A DNA stretch of 64,000 nucleotides from Inonotus obliquus (Eukaryota > Basidiomycota > Agaricomycetes > Hymenochaetales > Hymenochaetaceae). The notes beneath the pieces are model-generated. The model did no database searches. It was not told the origin of the DNA and saw only the letters and a program-made list of their open reading frames with translations. Shown in pieces: positions 1 to 12,927 of the stretch. How positions within the stretch are numbered: position 1 is the first letter of the stretch; each line of letters starts with the position of its first letter. Made by a program: the position numbers and the translations under genes. The stretch lies in assembly GCA_032164295.1 (NCBI GenBank), contig JAJHTX010000002.1:434001-498000 (forward strand), read 5' to 3'.

Positions 1-2050
1 TTATGATAACTCCGATTCTCAAGCAGAATCCGACTATGATCCAAAGCTGAAAAGGCCTGCGAAGCGAAAGAGGATAAAGAACTCCCCCGATACTGACAAT
101 GATGGCAATGACATACACCATATCAAATTTGGACAATGCGCAGCGCACCCCGTTTCACTCCATGAGATCAAAGATCCTGTTGGCATGCGACGCATCCTCC
201 TCAACTGGTATTCCGGTGTACATGAGAATAGGGGAATGCCATGGAGGAAACCATTCGATCCTTCCTTAAATGCCGGAGGACGCTCGCAGAGAGCTTATGA
301 GGTATGTGCTATTTTAATAATCATTTGAAAAACGTAGAATCATGATGTATCAGCTGATTTACAGGTGTGGATATCGGAGATCATGTTGCAACAAACGCAG
401 GTAGCAACCGTGATCCCTTACTACAGTCGTTGGATGGAGAAGTAGGTGTTCCAAGCTCGACACTCAGCGCTCTCATTCCACTCATCAATGACAATCTAGA
501 TTCCCAACTATCACTGATCTCGTATGTTATCAATTCTACTCTGATCATGGGCAGTCCTCACTTGTACTTATCCAGGCAAATTCTGATATTGAGACTGTTA
601 ACGCTCTCTGGAAAGGACTTGGATATTATTCCCGCGCTGCACGCCTACTGTCGGGCGCGCAGAAAATAGTCAAAGACCATGGTGGTCTTTTCCCAGGCAA
701 CGCTAAGGACATGATGGCGAATGTCCCTGGCATTGGGCGATATAGCGCTGGTGCTATCTCGTCCATTGCTTACAATCAATGTGAACCAGTGGTACGGGCT
801 TGTAACTCGCTTGTCTTTGCTCTCAATAGTGATCTAATTTCAGTTTCCTCGCGTAGTTAGATGGCAATGTGAACCGGTTGCTAAGCCGTGTTCTCGCCCT
901 TCATGCGAATCCAAAGAGCAAATCGACATTGGACGTGCTATGGGACGGCGCAACAATGATGGTGAAAGACTCCGACGAGCCCGGTGATACTAACCAAGCG
1001 CTGATTGAACTTGGAGCCACTGTCTGTAAACCACGGGACCCGGAATGCGCTAGGTGTCCGATGAAGGACTTTTGCGGCGCCTATCGCGAGTCACAGGTAT
1101 GTATTTTCCCCCGCACAATCGTGCCTTGTTCTTATGGCTTCATTCATCAGGGTCAGGTACCTGTGGAGAACGACATTGAAGAGCTCTGCACGTTATGCGA
1201 ACCAGTTCAGCCCGGCGAAGACACGGGCGTCACGCGCTACCCAATGAAAGTTGAGCGAAAGAAGGCACGAGAGGAGGTGGATCTCGTCAACGTTGTCGAG
1301 TGGCTCGGTCCGTCAGGTACTCGGTATTTTCTGCTGGTTCGACGGCCCGAGAAAGGTTGGCCTTTTTTTCCTATCAATTAACAGTATCTAAACACGCGAT
1401 GTAGGTCTATTAGCTGGGCTACACGAGTTTCCCACACGCGCAGACATTCAGGATGCCGATGGTCCAGAAAACATCCGGGCATTAGGACAGGCCGTATTAC
1501 GGGACGTACTTTCTTCGCCTCTACTACCTTACCGTCCCTCAGTTTCGAAATGCGCTGAGACTGATTCGGCACGGAATGGCCTTCAAATAACAAAGATGAA
1601 GCCAGGAGGCGATGTACTTCACGTCTTCTCGCACATTCGGAAGACGTACCGCGTCCAGTGGATCCTTCTTGAAGGCACATTGTCGAGCTCAGACTCAGAA
1701 AAGCCTCCCACACTCAAGCCTGACTTTGTCTTTCCGTCGACTGCGTCGAGTGTCACACCGGCCAAGAGCAACAGCAAGAAGGGTGACGCCAAGAAGGATG
1801 AGACATCAACGAAATCGGAGGGCAGCAAGACCTCTTCCGCACCTCAGCGTTCTGAATCAAACTTGAGGTGGGTCAAGTATGAAGATGTAAAAGACGCCAA
1901 GTACGTGACTCAAGCCAACTTCTCCAAAAACAAGCGTTGACTGATGGTTCCTTTAGTATCGGGACTGGAGTGATGAAGGTCTGGAAGAAAGTCAACGAAC
2001 TCTGGAAAAATAATTCCACAGCGGAACGGTTCTTTGGAAAGCGCCATTGA
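1..2050 (+). CDS. MUTYH: A/G-specific adenine DNA glycosylase (MutY/MUTYH), 5' end outside window
   Basis: Base-excision repair enzyme that removes adenine mispaired with 8-oxoguanine in nucleus and mitochondria. Spliced reading gives a basic NLS-like stretch ([11 protein letters not shown]), the catalytic region MPWRKPFD...[36 protein letters not shown], the helix-hairpin-helix [11 protein letters not shown] followed by VDGNVNR, and the iron-sulphur ligands in [17 protein letters not shown] (C-x6-C-x2-C-x5-C). A C-terminal Nudix-like domain that reads 8-oxoG follows (VVEWLG...[20 protein letters not shown], then [10 protein letters not shown]). Proposed introns: 301-364, 442-499, 522-574, about 792-860, about 1098-1150, a GT-AG intron ending near 1404, and 1900-1956. 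The exon between introns 2 and 3 is only 22 nt (500-521). The protein ends ERFFGKRH. All hallmark residues are present, so the gene looks intact; the start codon lies left of base 1. Confidence 0.93.
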
Positions 2051-2991
2051 CTCATGGCGCGACTTTTGAGTGAATGGCCTGGTTAAACAGCATATTTCAC
2101 GACTAGAACTTTGACAATTTTGCGAACATGTCTCTCTTCCGCATACTAATGCACCCTTCACATACTGGTGGGAAATGATATTATGTGACATCGAAGCCAA
2201 ACCCAGCCTATGAGGTCACGTTTGTTTACCTTTCCAAGCAAAAGCAAAATCCGGACTGGGTCAATATTCTGGTGCAGGAGCCTTCTCTATCGGATTCAGT
2301 CAACACAAGCCCGCCCTCGGTACCTTTGTTGTAAGGGGCCAGGTGACGATGTCCGGTGCATACTCTTGTCTGAGAGAATTTTCGGACATACGAATTACTA
2401 TTTGCTTTTCGTCCGTAGCAGATTCCTTGTTCAGTGCGTCCGAGTCGTGTTATATTATATACGTATGTTGCTAACTTTGGGATCGTCCAAAAGAGGGTAT
2501 CAAGACCTGGGAAAGGCTGTATGGGGCTGGAGCGGGGTTTTCTTGCTCATAGGCGCAATTTTATTGCTACGCCTGTCGGTTTAGTTCGGGCGTTTTCTTG
2601 ATCTCACTAATAATATTGAATCGTGCGTGCACAAAGGATAAGCTGTTGGTCATCCCCGCTCAACTGAATGTAGATCAGGCAGATCAGACAAGGATTCTTG
2701 GCATTCCTGACCAGGCAAGAAGAGCGAGTAGATCTCATTGCGCTTGGTGAACTTGAGACTGCTGATTTTGCACTCTGACAGATCGCAGTTCTTGCGCAGT
2801 ACGTAGCTTCTCATTCTCCGGCCTACGCCGATGTTCAAGCGTCGTCTGCCATAGAATTCGCTTAGGCGGGCGCAGTACAATGGAACCTAACGGACTAGCC
2901 GCAATCACTTGAGAAGGTCAGTTGGCGGGTGAAATAGAATATAGAGAGGAGGGGCGCCCCTCGATGCTTTGAGCAATTCGATAACACAGAG
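2051..2991. other. Intergenic; right part is the duplicated carboxylesterase upstream region
   Basis: I see no supportable gene here; the short open frames lack family resemblance and splice-consistent partners. From about 2817 to the start codon at 2992 the sequence is recognisably similar to about 5368-5513 in front of the second carboxylesterase copy (shared acgccgatgtt, gcgcagtacaatgg and acggactagc). The duplicated block therefore includes promoter-proximal sequence. Confidence 0.6.
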
Positions 2992-5281
<2,290 letters not shown>

Positions 5282-5513
5282 TAGCAAAATCCCGTGTTCT
5301 TGGTGCCCTTCAGACCGCTGTCTTTCATTCTGATCACAGGTGCGCAGCTTCCCTTTTCCCGACCAACGCCGATGTTGCCCCTTCTGCTATATAATTCGCG
5401 CAGGTGTGTGCAGTACAATGGTTCACGGACTAGCTACCACGATGGTCAGGTGGCAGGGGAGCGGGGATAAAAGTAGTAGCCTTCAACGCTTTGGAAGATT
5501 GCATGACACTAAG
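5282..5513. promoter_or_regulatory. Duplicated upstream region of the esterase pseudogene
   Basis: Short spacer whose right part (from about 5368) matches the region upstream of the intact copy, showing that the duplication carried 5' flanking sequence. No regulatory motif could be assigned. Confidence 0.5.
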
Positions 5514-6343
5514 ATGCATGCTCACGCGTATAACCTTGTAGCTATTCTCTCGTGCATTTCGCCTCCTGTCTTAGGACAACCGACTTGTCGAATCCGAATC
5601 TCCAGACATAATTCTTCGGAGGTGATGTTTGTTATAACCGACGAGGATATATCGAAAAGACAGTATCGCATCTTAACAGAAATACTCTTCGCAGAACCTC
5701 CCGTCGAGGACATGCGATTCGTGTACTCAAGCTTGATCCTGGGGTAGAAACTCTCGATGCCAATACTACGGCCCAGCGTGTACCCAATCCTACGCTATCT
5801 AGCATCACGGCGCTGTCGGAAGATTGCTTGACATTCGATGGTCTTCGACTATCTGGGTTAAACCTGATTAGGACCGGTCTACCAGTCATGGTTTGGATAT
5901 ACGGAGGAGCATTCCAAAGTACGTCCTGTGGTCCCTTGATTTATTCTTGTCTGTGCGCATCATCCCTATTGACAGTCGGAGCCTCTTCTCGGAGAATTAA
6001 TCGTTTCTCAGAGTGTTCAAGGGTTCTGTCCGATCCCTGTCTTGATTTTCGCAGCCGCATTAGCAATATTAACCTCCCCTTCCAGGACAGTCCTGCTGTA
6101 TTCGTGAGCGTAAATCATAAGGGAAACGAGTCTTATTCTATCAAGGATCCGAGGCCTTGAATCTTGGGAATAAGGCTGTGCTGGCGGCTCTAAAGTGGGT
6201 ACAGGAAAATATCGATTCGTTTGGAGGCGACAGGAGTAAGGTAACATGAACCACTCGGAGACTATTGCCGTCCCGTCCTTTGGAGTTCGCGCTGTGGCAA
6301 TGCCAACTGCTTTTCTGGATCCCAAGTTGAATCTCCCTCAAGC
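5514..6343 (+). pseudogene. Degenerate 5' copy of the carboxylesterase
   Basis: This block repeats the first half of the upstream carboxylesterase: ATG and signal peptide (MHAHAYNLVAILSC, ...GQP), the EPPV stretch, MVWIYGGAFQ, and the exon before the active site (NLGNKAVLAALKWVQ). It is broken in several ways: a ~33-bp deletion and frameshift just after the signal peptide, loss of bases after FAEPPV leading to an in-frame TAG near 5745, loss of the intron-2 region, and another disruption in the VNYRLGAFGFP equivalent. In the nucleophile elbow GVSAGA has become GVRAVA, so the catalytic Ser codon is gone. Similarity stops at about 6343, and the equivalent of the second half of the gene is absent. 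It cannot encode an active esterase. Confidence 0.85.
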
Positions 6344-6961
6344 TGAACGTGCACCACTTCAGTCGGCATGTTAAGGGCCGGTAGAATTAAACAATCCGGC
6401 CCTAAACAATTGATCGAGTGTCCGCGTGTCCTTTTTTTTCTTTCCTCATCTTTTAACATCACAAGGCTACCATACCACATGTTCTGCCGTCTCGTTCAAC
6501 TGAGCGACATGACGGTATAGTTCATCATGTTGTGGCCTGAGAACAAGCCAGGGAGGTTTTCTTTGGCTGGCTGTTCTTGTTCCTTCGTTTTTTAGATGCG
6601 AGGGATTTAGTGGATGGGTCGGTCACCTAGCCTTCCAACAAGGATGTACATGTACGCGTATGGAGACTTGCACAGGGGATGTTAATAGGTGCTGATAGGT
6701 TTATTATATGTTACGGAGGTATGTATTGCGAGTAAAGTCTCATACAATCAATGACCTACAAGAGATAACAAATATGATCATTTCGGATAAACTCAGCCAG
6801 CGTTGATTGTAGGACGAAGGTTGGTTTGCGCCCAACTCGAGTAGACTCAAGAGTGGTCGTCTGTACTATCCTAGTACCTACTAGCCGACTTGATTATGTA
6901 AAGATGCAACGAGGTAGAAGAGTATGTCTCCGCTGAGTCTGTTCGTACTCTTTGTCCCATC
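6344..6961. other. Intergenic; short perfect inverted repeat near 6373-6405
   Basis: No gene recognised. Near 6375 an AGGGCCGG arm is followed after about 14 bases by CCGGCCCT, a perfect 8-bp inverted repeat lying just after the point where the esterase copy ends. The rest holds nothing I can support. Confidence 0.5.
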
Positions 6962-8404
6962 ATGTCCGACGAATCGTATTTGACCCCTCACACCGCATTA
7001 CACATAGACGGATTGCCTGTAGAGACTCTCAGTCGGATATTCCTCCTCATATCAAGGGACATACGGCTCACGTACCATCCCCATCCATCTACAATTGCAA
7101 ATCCCCTCTACCAGAGTACCATACAACCTCCACTCCGCATCTCGCACGTCAGCCGGCGGTGGAGAGAGATATCGCTTTCCATTGGCGAGCTATGGTCACG
7201 ATTTTATATCAACCTTTCCATGCAAACGGTCTCGGCGTTCTCCCGATCAGCCATCGAGGTATTCGGTACGTTCCTTGAAAGGACGGGCGGAAGTCCCCTC
7301 AATTGTTGGTTCTACTGCAATATAAACCCAGGTGCTAATCCGGAAGTGCACCCCGCTGGGGAATACATAATCACGACATTGCTGAAGGAGCAGCGACGGT
7401 GGAAGGACGTGCATTTTCGATGGCTCTCGCTGAGCCTCTCTGACGGCTTCCGAATTAAAGTCAGCGATACTCCACTTCTCACGTCGCTATTTCTGGAAAC
7501 GGGACTCACGACGGCTAGAGACACGAAGAAGGTCGTTGCGCAGGTTGATATAAGCAAAGCATCGCAGCTTCGGGATCTTTATCTCAGAGAATGCTTTTCC
7601 CTCGAAATCGGGGAGAAACCGCTGCCGACACTCCGTGCATGCACCTTGCGGTTTGGGCCCCTGAATACAGTTACAACGTCCACATGCATGAACGTATTGA
7701 GTGGTGCCCCGAACTTAAGAAAATTCGCTGTTCGTTCGTTTACTTTAAAAGGTCTTGCCACTGGAGTCAGGGATTCCGTGATATGTCTCGACCTCGAGGA
7801 CCTGGTGCTTGTTTCGTCAGATAGCAAATCATTCATTTTGGATCAATTGCACTTGCCGAAACTGGTGCGCTTGGTGTATGTCGATACTCGTGGATCGTCG
7901 ATGGGAACGCTCTTGAAGTTCATCCAACGCTCGCGCCCGCCACTGAAGTACCTGATGGTTAACTCGGGAGCTGACGAGAACACAGTTATCCAAATGTTGA
8001 ATCTGTTGCCGTCGCTCGTGCGACTCGGGCTGAAAAGATGCCACATATCTGCACGATTTTTCCAAGCGCTCGATCCAAGGCAGATGATGGTTTCGAGCGT
8101 AGCTGCGAAACAGGAGGTCCTGTGTCCTCGCTTGCGAACAATCTTGCTCAGTTGGTTCGAGGTGGAAGGAGGCTTTGACTCATTCATGGACGCCTTATAC
8201 TCGACGATGGAGTCACTTCAGGATGACCCCAGATCATACCAAACCGTCCGTTTCCGTAATTCAGCGCCCTCCGACTTGATTCTGGATGGCTTTGGACGAG
8301 CTGCTATAAGAGAAGAGGTTGTCCGTGAGAGATGGAGTCGTAGAATCTCGTTTGGGGAGACTTCTGATGACGCGCTCGAAAAGTTCAGATGGCAAGACAT
8401 TTAG
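6962..8404 (+). CDS. F-box domain protein (intronless)
   Basis: Single-exon 480-residue protein. The N-terminus carries a basidiomycete-type F-box: DGLPVETLSRIFLLIS at about residues 18-33 and ISHVSRRWREISLSIGELWS at about 59-78. The F-box binds Skp1 in SCF ubiquitin ligases. The remainder is Leu-rich and irregular (for example LPSLVRLGLKRCHIS and LRDLYLRECF), consistent with degenerate leucine-rich repeats that would recruit a substrate; no substrate can be named. The start at 6962 is the first in-frame ATG ahead of the F-box. Agaricomycetes carry large, fast-evolving sets of such genes, and a broken paralogue lies directly downstream. Confidence 0.85.
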   Translation: MSDESYLTPHTALHIDGLPVETLSRIFLLISRDIRLTYHPHPSTIANPLYQSTIQPPLRISHVSRRWREISLSIGELWSRFYINLSMQTVSAFSRSAIEVFGTFLERTGGSPLNCWFYCNINPGANPEVHPAGEYIITTLLKEQRRWKDVHFRWLSLSLSDGFRIKVSDTPLLTSLFLETGLTTARDTKKVVAQVDISKASQLRDLYLRECFSLEIGEKPLPTLRACTLRFGPLNTVTTSTCMNVLSGAPNLRKFAVRSFTLKGLATGVRDSVICLDLEDLVLVSSDSKSFILDQLHLPKLVRLVYVDTRGSSMGTLLKFIQRSRPPLKYLMVNSGADENTVIQMLNLLPSLVRLGLKRCHISARFFQALDPRQMMVSSVAAKQEVLCPRLRTILLSWFEVEGGFDSFMDALYSTMESLQDDPRSYQTVRFRNSAPSDLILDGFGRAAIREEVVRERWSRRISFGETSDDALEKFRWQDI

Positions 8405-8801
8405 TTTGTTGCACGGCGGACTCGGATTTGTAGAGTAATCTTTTTAGTGCATCCTCTACTGCGAATACTTGTCCTATATATTTATCAGGGTCACTTGAGT
8501 GTCCGATAAACTGGGACATCATAGTACTAACGATGGGATTGTGAGCATCGAATTCGACGGCGGGCGATTCGGCGAAGTCGGATGCTAGTTAGAACTTAGA
8601 AATAGCACGAAGCTATCTGAAGGCACTGGCCAGTGGTGTTCAACTTCGACGCATGTGTTCATTACGTCACGTGGAATGTTGTCTCCTTTTTTTTTCAAAG
8701 TCCAGTCCGAGCACGTTTCCGAGTCCGACTCAGCATTGACAACAACACGCACAACTTTTAAAAATGCTATTTGCTGGTGTCTTATGGTAGTTCCGCCCAC
8801 C
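8405..8801. other. Intergenic between the two F-box copies
   Basis: No gene seen. An in-frame ATG exists at 8655 upstream of the second F-box copy, but the segment 8655-8801 has no counterpart in the first copy. The ATG at 8802 (context cccaccATG) aligns with the start of the intact gene. Confidence 0.5.
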
Positions 8802-9756
8802 ATGCTCGAAGAGTACGTTACCATACATCCTACTCCGCACGTAGACGGATTGCCTGTCGAGATTCTCAGCCGGATATTCCTGCTCATATCAAAGGACGTG
8901 CAGTTCACCGAAGCTGTACCTGGAGATTTACCTTACTTGGATCCGAAAGATTCGCTTTACAAGGGTACTTTACACCCTCCACTCCACATCTCGCACGTCA
9001 GTCGGCGGTGGAGAGAGGTATCTTTTTCCGTTGGCGAGCTATGGCCGCGATTTTATATCAACCTTTCTACACAAACGACATGGGCGTTCTCTCGATCAGC
9101 CATCGAGGTATTCGATACGTTCCTTGAGAGGACGAAGGGAGGGCCTCTCAATTGTGGATTTTTATGTTCGTTGGACCCCGATGATGACATATATGAGCAG
9201 ATTGGTGGAGAATACATAATCACGACATTGCTGAAGGAGCAGCGACGGTGGAAGGACGTCTGTTTTCGATGGCTCTCCTTGAGGCTCTCTGACGGCTTCC
9301 GAGGGATCAAAATCAGTGAAACTCCGATTCTCACATCGTTGTCTCTAGAGGCGAGACTTGAGGCGGTTCGAGACACGAAGATTCAGAAGATCCGAGCTGC
9401 GCAAATGTCGCTTATCCGCACGATTTTTCCAAGCACTCGATCCAAGGCAGATGATGATTTTTTTAGGTGCGAAACAGGAGGTCCTGTGTCCTCGCCTGCG
9501 AACGATTAAAGTCGGTTGGTTTAGAGTAGAAGGTGGCCTTGACTCATTCATGGATGCCTTATGCTCGACGATGAAGTCGCTTCAGGATGGTCCTAGATCA
9601 TTCCAAACCGTCCGTTTCGGTGATTCGCCACCCTCCGACTTTATTCTGGACGACTCGGGATGTGCTGCTATTAGAAAATCGCATCGCCGCTTGGATAAAA
9701 TCACGTTTGGGGTGACCCCTGATGACGTGCTCAATCCATGCAACTGTGAGTCCTAA
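8802..9756 (+). pseudogene. F-box paralogue with internal deletion and frameshift
   Basis: Close copy of the preceding F-box gene: DGLPVEILSRIFLLIS, ISHVSRRWREVSFSVGELWP, FSRSAIEVFDTFLERT and TTLLKEQRRWKDV match nearly residue for residue. After RDTK (about 9380) the sequence jumps to the equivalent of position about 8030 of the first copy (SARFFQALDPRQMM), so about 500 bp of the repeat region is missing. The downstream part (EVLCPRLRTI, FDSFMDAL-like, SLQDGPRS) continues in a different frame. The first frame stops at 9509 and the matching C-terminal frame stops at 9756. A truncated F-box protein of about 235 residues could still be made, but the full protein cannot. Confidence 0.8.
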
Positions 9757-11157
9757 TCGTTGATCTCAATTGTGTCGAAGATGCTTGATTCTACCTCTCC
9801 CATTATACAGGGGAATCGTATTCGTGAGGTATCCCCGCATATTGACATTGTTATAGCTTGTACCGGTATATATAATGAACGCCCGAGCTTGGATGCTATG
9901 AAAGTATTCGGTATTCACCATCCTTTGCTACCAGTCTCTCGTGCGTTTGTCGCTCGACGAGACGTCCATCTTTTATGCATTTAGCGATTTCGTTGCCCTT
10001 ATCTCTCACGACGTTGCTACCTAAATCGAGCAAATAGCTCGAATTCGCCCTCTGGATTGAATGTTGAGGTTGGCTCGGAGCCCACCTCGACCTTGTACGA
10101 AGTATCTTTTACGTTCCTTGCGCCCAGCGCCCTTTGTTGACTTGAGTCAAGAGGAGGATCAGCTTCCATGTTCGTTATACCGCGTCCAGTCGTCCGTTTC
10201 TCATTGATTTACTGGACGGAGCCAGGGCCTAATAATGTACTTCACTGTAAAACAGATTCCGCTTCCCCACCCAGACCGGAATGAATTCCGTCTGAGACTA
10301 TACTTGGAAAGAGCTATTCTGCTTTGACAGCGCCAGAGAACTGACCGCGTCCTTGATCCAACAGACTATGTAGAAGGCACAACTCACAAGGGTCCGATGA
10401 CTAGTAAGTTCGACTACAGTCAGTCTTTACACTGTTTACAGGAACGACGCTAGACCATGGGATGGGAATAGTGTTCCGTAGCAGTCCGTAGCCAGAATCT
10501 CTAATTTGATTTTTATCAGTATGAGCTTTATGTAAGTATACGACGTGAACTTTGGCCCGAGTTCAGGTTGCCTCAGCCTTTCATTTACCTGGTTCTTGTT
10601 CTTATCCGTGCTGCATGAGGGTGATCATCTGTTATAATGAAGTTCCGGCTACCTCGCACGAAATTTTGTCGGAAAAAGAGCGCATCGACTCGCACGTTTG
10701 TCGCCAAGGCGGTCCTAGAGACAAGACTTTTATATATTTCAACTCCTTTGACATCGGCGCGGGCGCGGGACGTGATTTCAAGGAACCCATGTTCCACTGT
10801 TCCTGCCAGTGCACGCAAGTAATTCATATTCTTTATGTTTAGCTACTCGTTTTTCAGGTATCGACGAACGTTACGGATCACACATTGCACAGAGCTAGTT
10901 CTGTGAATTTCTGTTTATTTTTTCGTAATTTTGCAATCCGTTGAAACGCCGCGATCTACACCAATTGACTGATTTGGGCGCTGTTCTTGATCGAGTAAGA
11001 TTTGATTGATGGGTACGGAAAGGATCACAGCCTTGTCCTCGCATGAGAGTTGTATGGTCAGCAGGAAGGGTCACCGTCCTCCGAGTGATCAAGATAGCTT
11101 TGTCCCTTTTCCTCTTCGACCACCATCTTATCCCGCCCGTCAGACAGACTCGACACA
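9757..11157. other. Gene-poor stretch
   Basis: About 1.4 kb with only short overlapping open frames on both strands (for example around 10552-10842) that have no recognisable motif, no signal or membrane segment and no convincing splice partners. The last few hundred bases presumably hold the promoter of the gene starting at 11158. Nothing else can be supported. Confidence 0.5.
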
Positions 11158-12502
11158 ATGTCGACGCTCCTCCCTCTCCTCTCGGTCGTGCTCGTCGGGT
11201 TGAGTGCGAGTCGTGGTGTGAGGGCACAGATCACAACTAACGCGACGTGCCTCTCGACTTGGCAGGGTGTGCGTCGGTCGAGTTTCTTGATTTCGAGCTT
11301 TGGCGCTGACACTCTTTGTTTAGCTGTACAACTCGAGAGGACAAAGTCCATGCCTGGTTGGAGCGTATTTGGCTGGTGCTTGCAACGGCGGACGTACGTG
11401 CTATCATCTGTTTTGCGATTCATTCTGCTCGCGAACCTTTTGCTTATCGGAAGCACAGAGTACAACGTCCCTTCGCTGTTTGATGGCGAACACTATATTG
11501 GACCGACCGCACGAATTGCGAACGACTGCCTGTGCAGCACCGTTGTATATAATCTGATGGCTGGGTGTAGTACATGTCAAAACTCGACGAGTATCTCGTA
11601 CGTACCTGGTCGACATTCAAATGTTCCGTACCTTCTCTGATCTGATGATTGATGCACAAATTACAGATGGTCATCCTGGTCAACCAATTGCCCGGAAGTT
11701 TTCTCTTCCTCGTACGTACCAGCTGCCTTGCTATCTTGGTTTTGAGCAAACACTCATAGGCAGCTATTGTTAAACTAGATTCCCGGACCAGATTCCATCG
11801 GACACCTCCGTACCCGGCTGGGCCTTCGATGCCATCCCGGCAGACGGAACCTTTGATCCTAGCCAGGCGCTCTTAGATGATTGTACGTCTCGAAGATTCG
11901 GTGTTTTGTAATGAAACGCTGATTGTTACCTGACAGCACCAGAATCGACTGCGACTTTCATCCAACAAACCAACACAGGCACAAGGGGTCCCACCTCTAC
12001 TGCCAGCGTTGGCGGAGGAAATGACGACGACTCGGGAGGCTCAAACGCAGGTGCTATCGCTGGAGGAGTCATAGGTGGTGTCGTTGGTCTCGCACTACTT
12101 GCTCTCCTCGGATTCTTCCTTCATCGGCGATTCCGTCCCAAGAACGAAAAGGCGTTAATCGGCAATAATGGTGTACATTCAGACCTTACAGGGTCATCAT
12201 ATAACGCTGCGCCGACAGGGATGACCCAGTATGCCCCGGTACCCTATACACCAGGTGCATATGAGACAAGCCCAGCGCCGAGCTCTGGTATGTTTGGAAA
12301 CTCGCCGCCAATACCACAGCAGAAATTGTATGATCCGAACGATCCATCAACGTTCCCAACAGCGATGTCTCCTCCACCAGCATCGATTCATCAACAAGCC
12401 ACGGGCCAGTCTTACACTCCGAGCTTCCCGCAGCCCAGTACACATACAAGCCATACGGCCGCATCAGGCCAAGGCATGTATCGCGGTGTTGCGGAAGTCT
12501 AG
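11158..12502 (+). CDS. Secretory-pathway single-pass membrane protein with Cys-rich ectodomain
   Basis: Signal peptide at residues 1-23 (MSTLLPLLSVVLVGLSASRG, then VRAQ). A Cys-rich ectodomain follows: CLSTWQG|LYNSRGQSPCLVGAY, GACNGG|QYNVP, HYIGPT, NDCLCSTVVYNL, GCSTCQNSTSI|SWSSWSTNCP. Then a Gly/Ser linker, one membrane helix (AGAIAGGVIGGVVGLALLAL) and a Pro/Ser/Gln-rich cytoplasmic tail ending GMYRGVAEV. Proposed introns are 11269-11323, about 11394-11459, about 11599-11666, about 11714-11779 and about 11882-11937; all keep the frame. Proteins of this layout are common in Agaricomycetes and remain uncharacterised. The architecture resembles cell-surface sensors, but that role is inference. 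Confidence 0.75.
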
Positions 12503-12927
12503 ACAACACCCTTGGTTAATCTATTTTGATTTTTGTATCTTCTTCACGTCCCGGAAATTGTCCTCGTACTTCCAATATCATTCTATCTGCTTCTCGGATA
12601 CCAAGGGACTTTGCTTTTTGGTGCTTATGAATTATATCTTTCCCCCATCTACTTCTATCTTCTACCGGAATGATTATTTCCTCGCTGGGAACACCACTAG
12701 GGCCAACCTAGCACATCTTCGTCCTCTCATAGTGTTCTTCGTAATAATTATATCTTACCTGGTGAATTGACCCTCTTGTCCGAATATGGCCTTTCAGTCC
12801 TCATATTTGTTATTACGTAAGAGTTCCTCACGTGCAATCCTCGAATTCATTACTTTTATTTGAGGGACTTCTAAGCATGAACTCGTCACTTCTCCTTCAA
12901 CTCAGTCGACTGTTCGCACTCGCAAAA
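12503..12927. other. Intergenic and PUS4 upstream region
   Basis: No additional gene. Two further in-frame ATGs (12832 and 12877) precede the PUS4 start chosen at 12928; they would add a hydrophobic/basic leader and are discussed as a finding. Confidence 0.5.

Noticed and set aside
2210..2584. 124-codon plus-strand frame with a hydrophobic end
   Set aside because: Composition is irregular, no family resemblance, and it lies in the 3' flank of MUTYH.
6373..6405. GC-rich hairpin after the esterase pseudogene as a terminator or transposon end
   Set aside because: Rho-independent terminators do not apply to fungal nuclear genes, and no target duplication or second terminus was found.
10552..10842. 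Overlapping open frames on both strands
   Set aside because: No motif, no splice partners, and similar lengths on opposite strands; typical chance frames in non-coding DNA.
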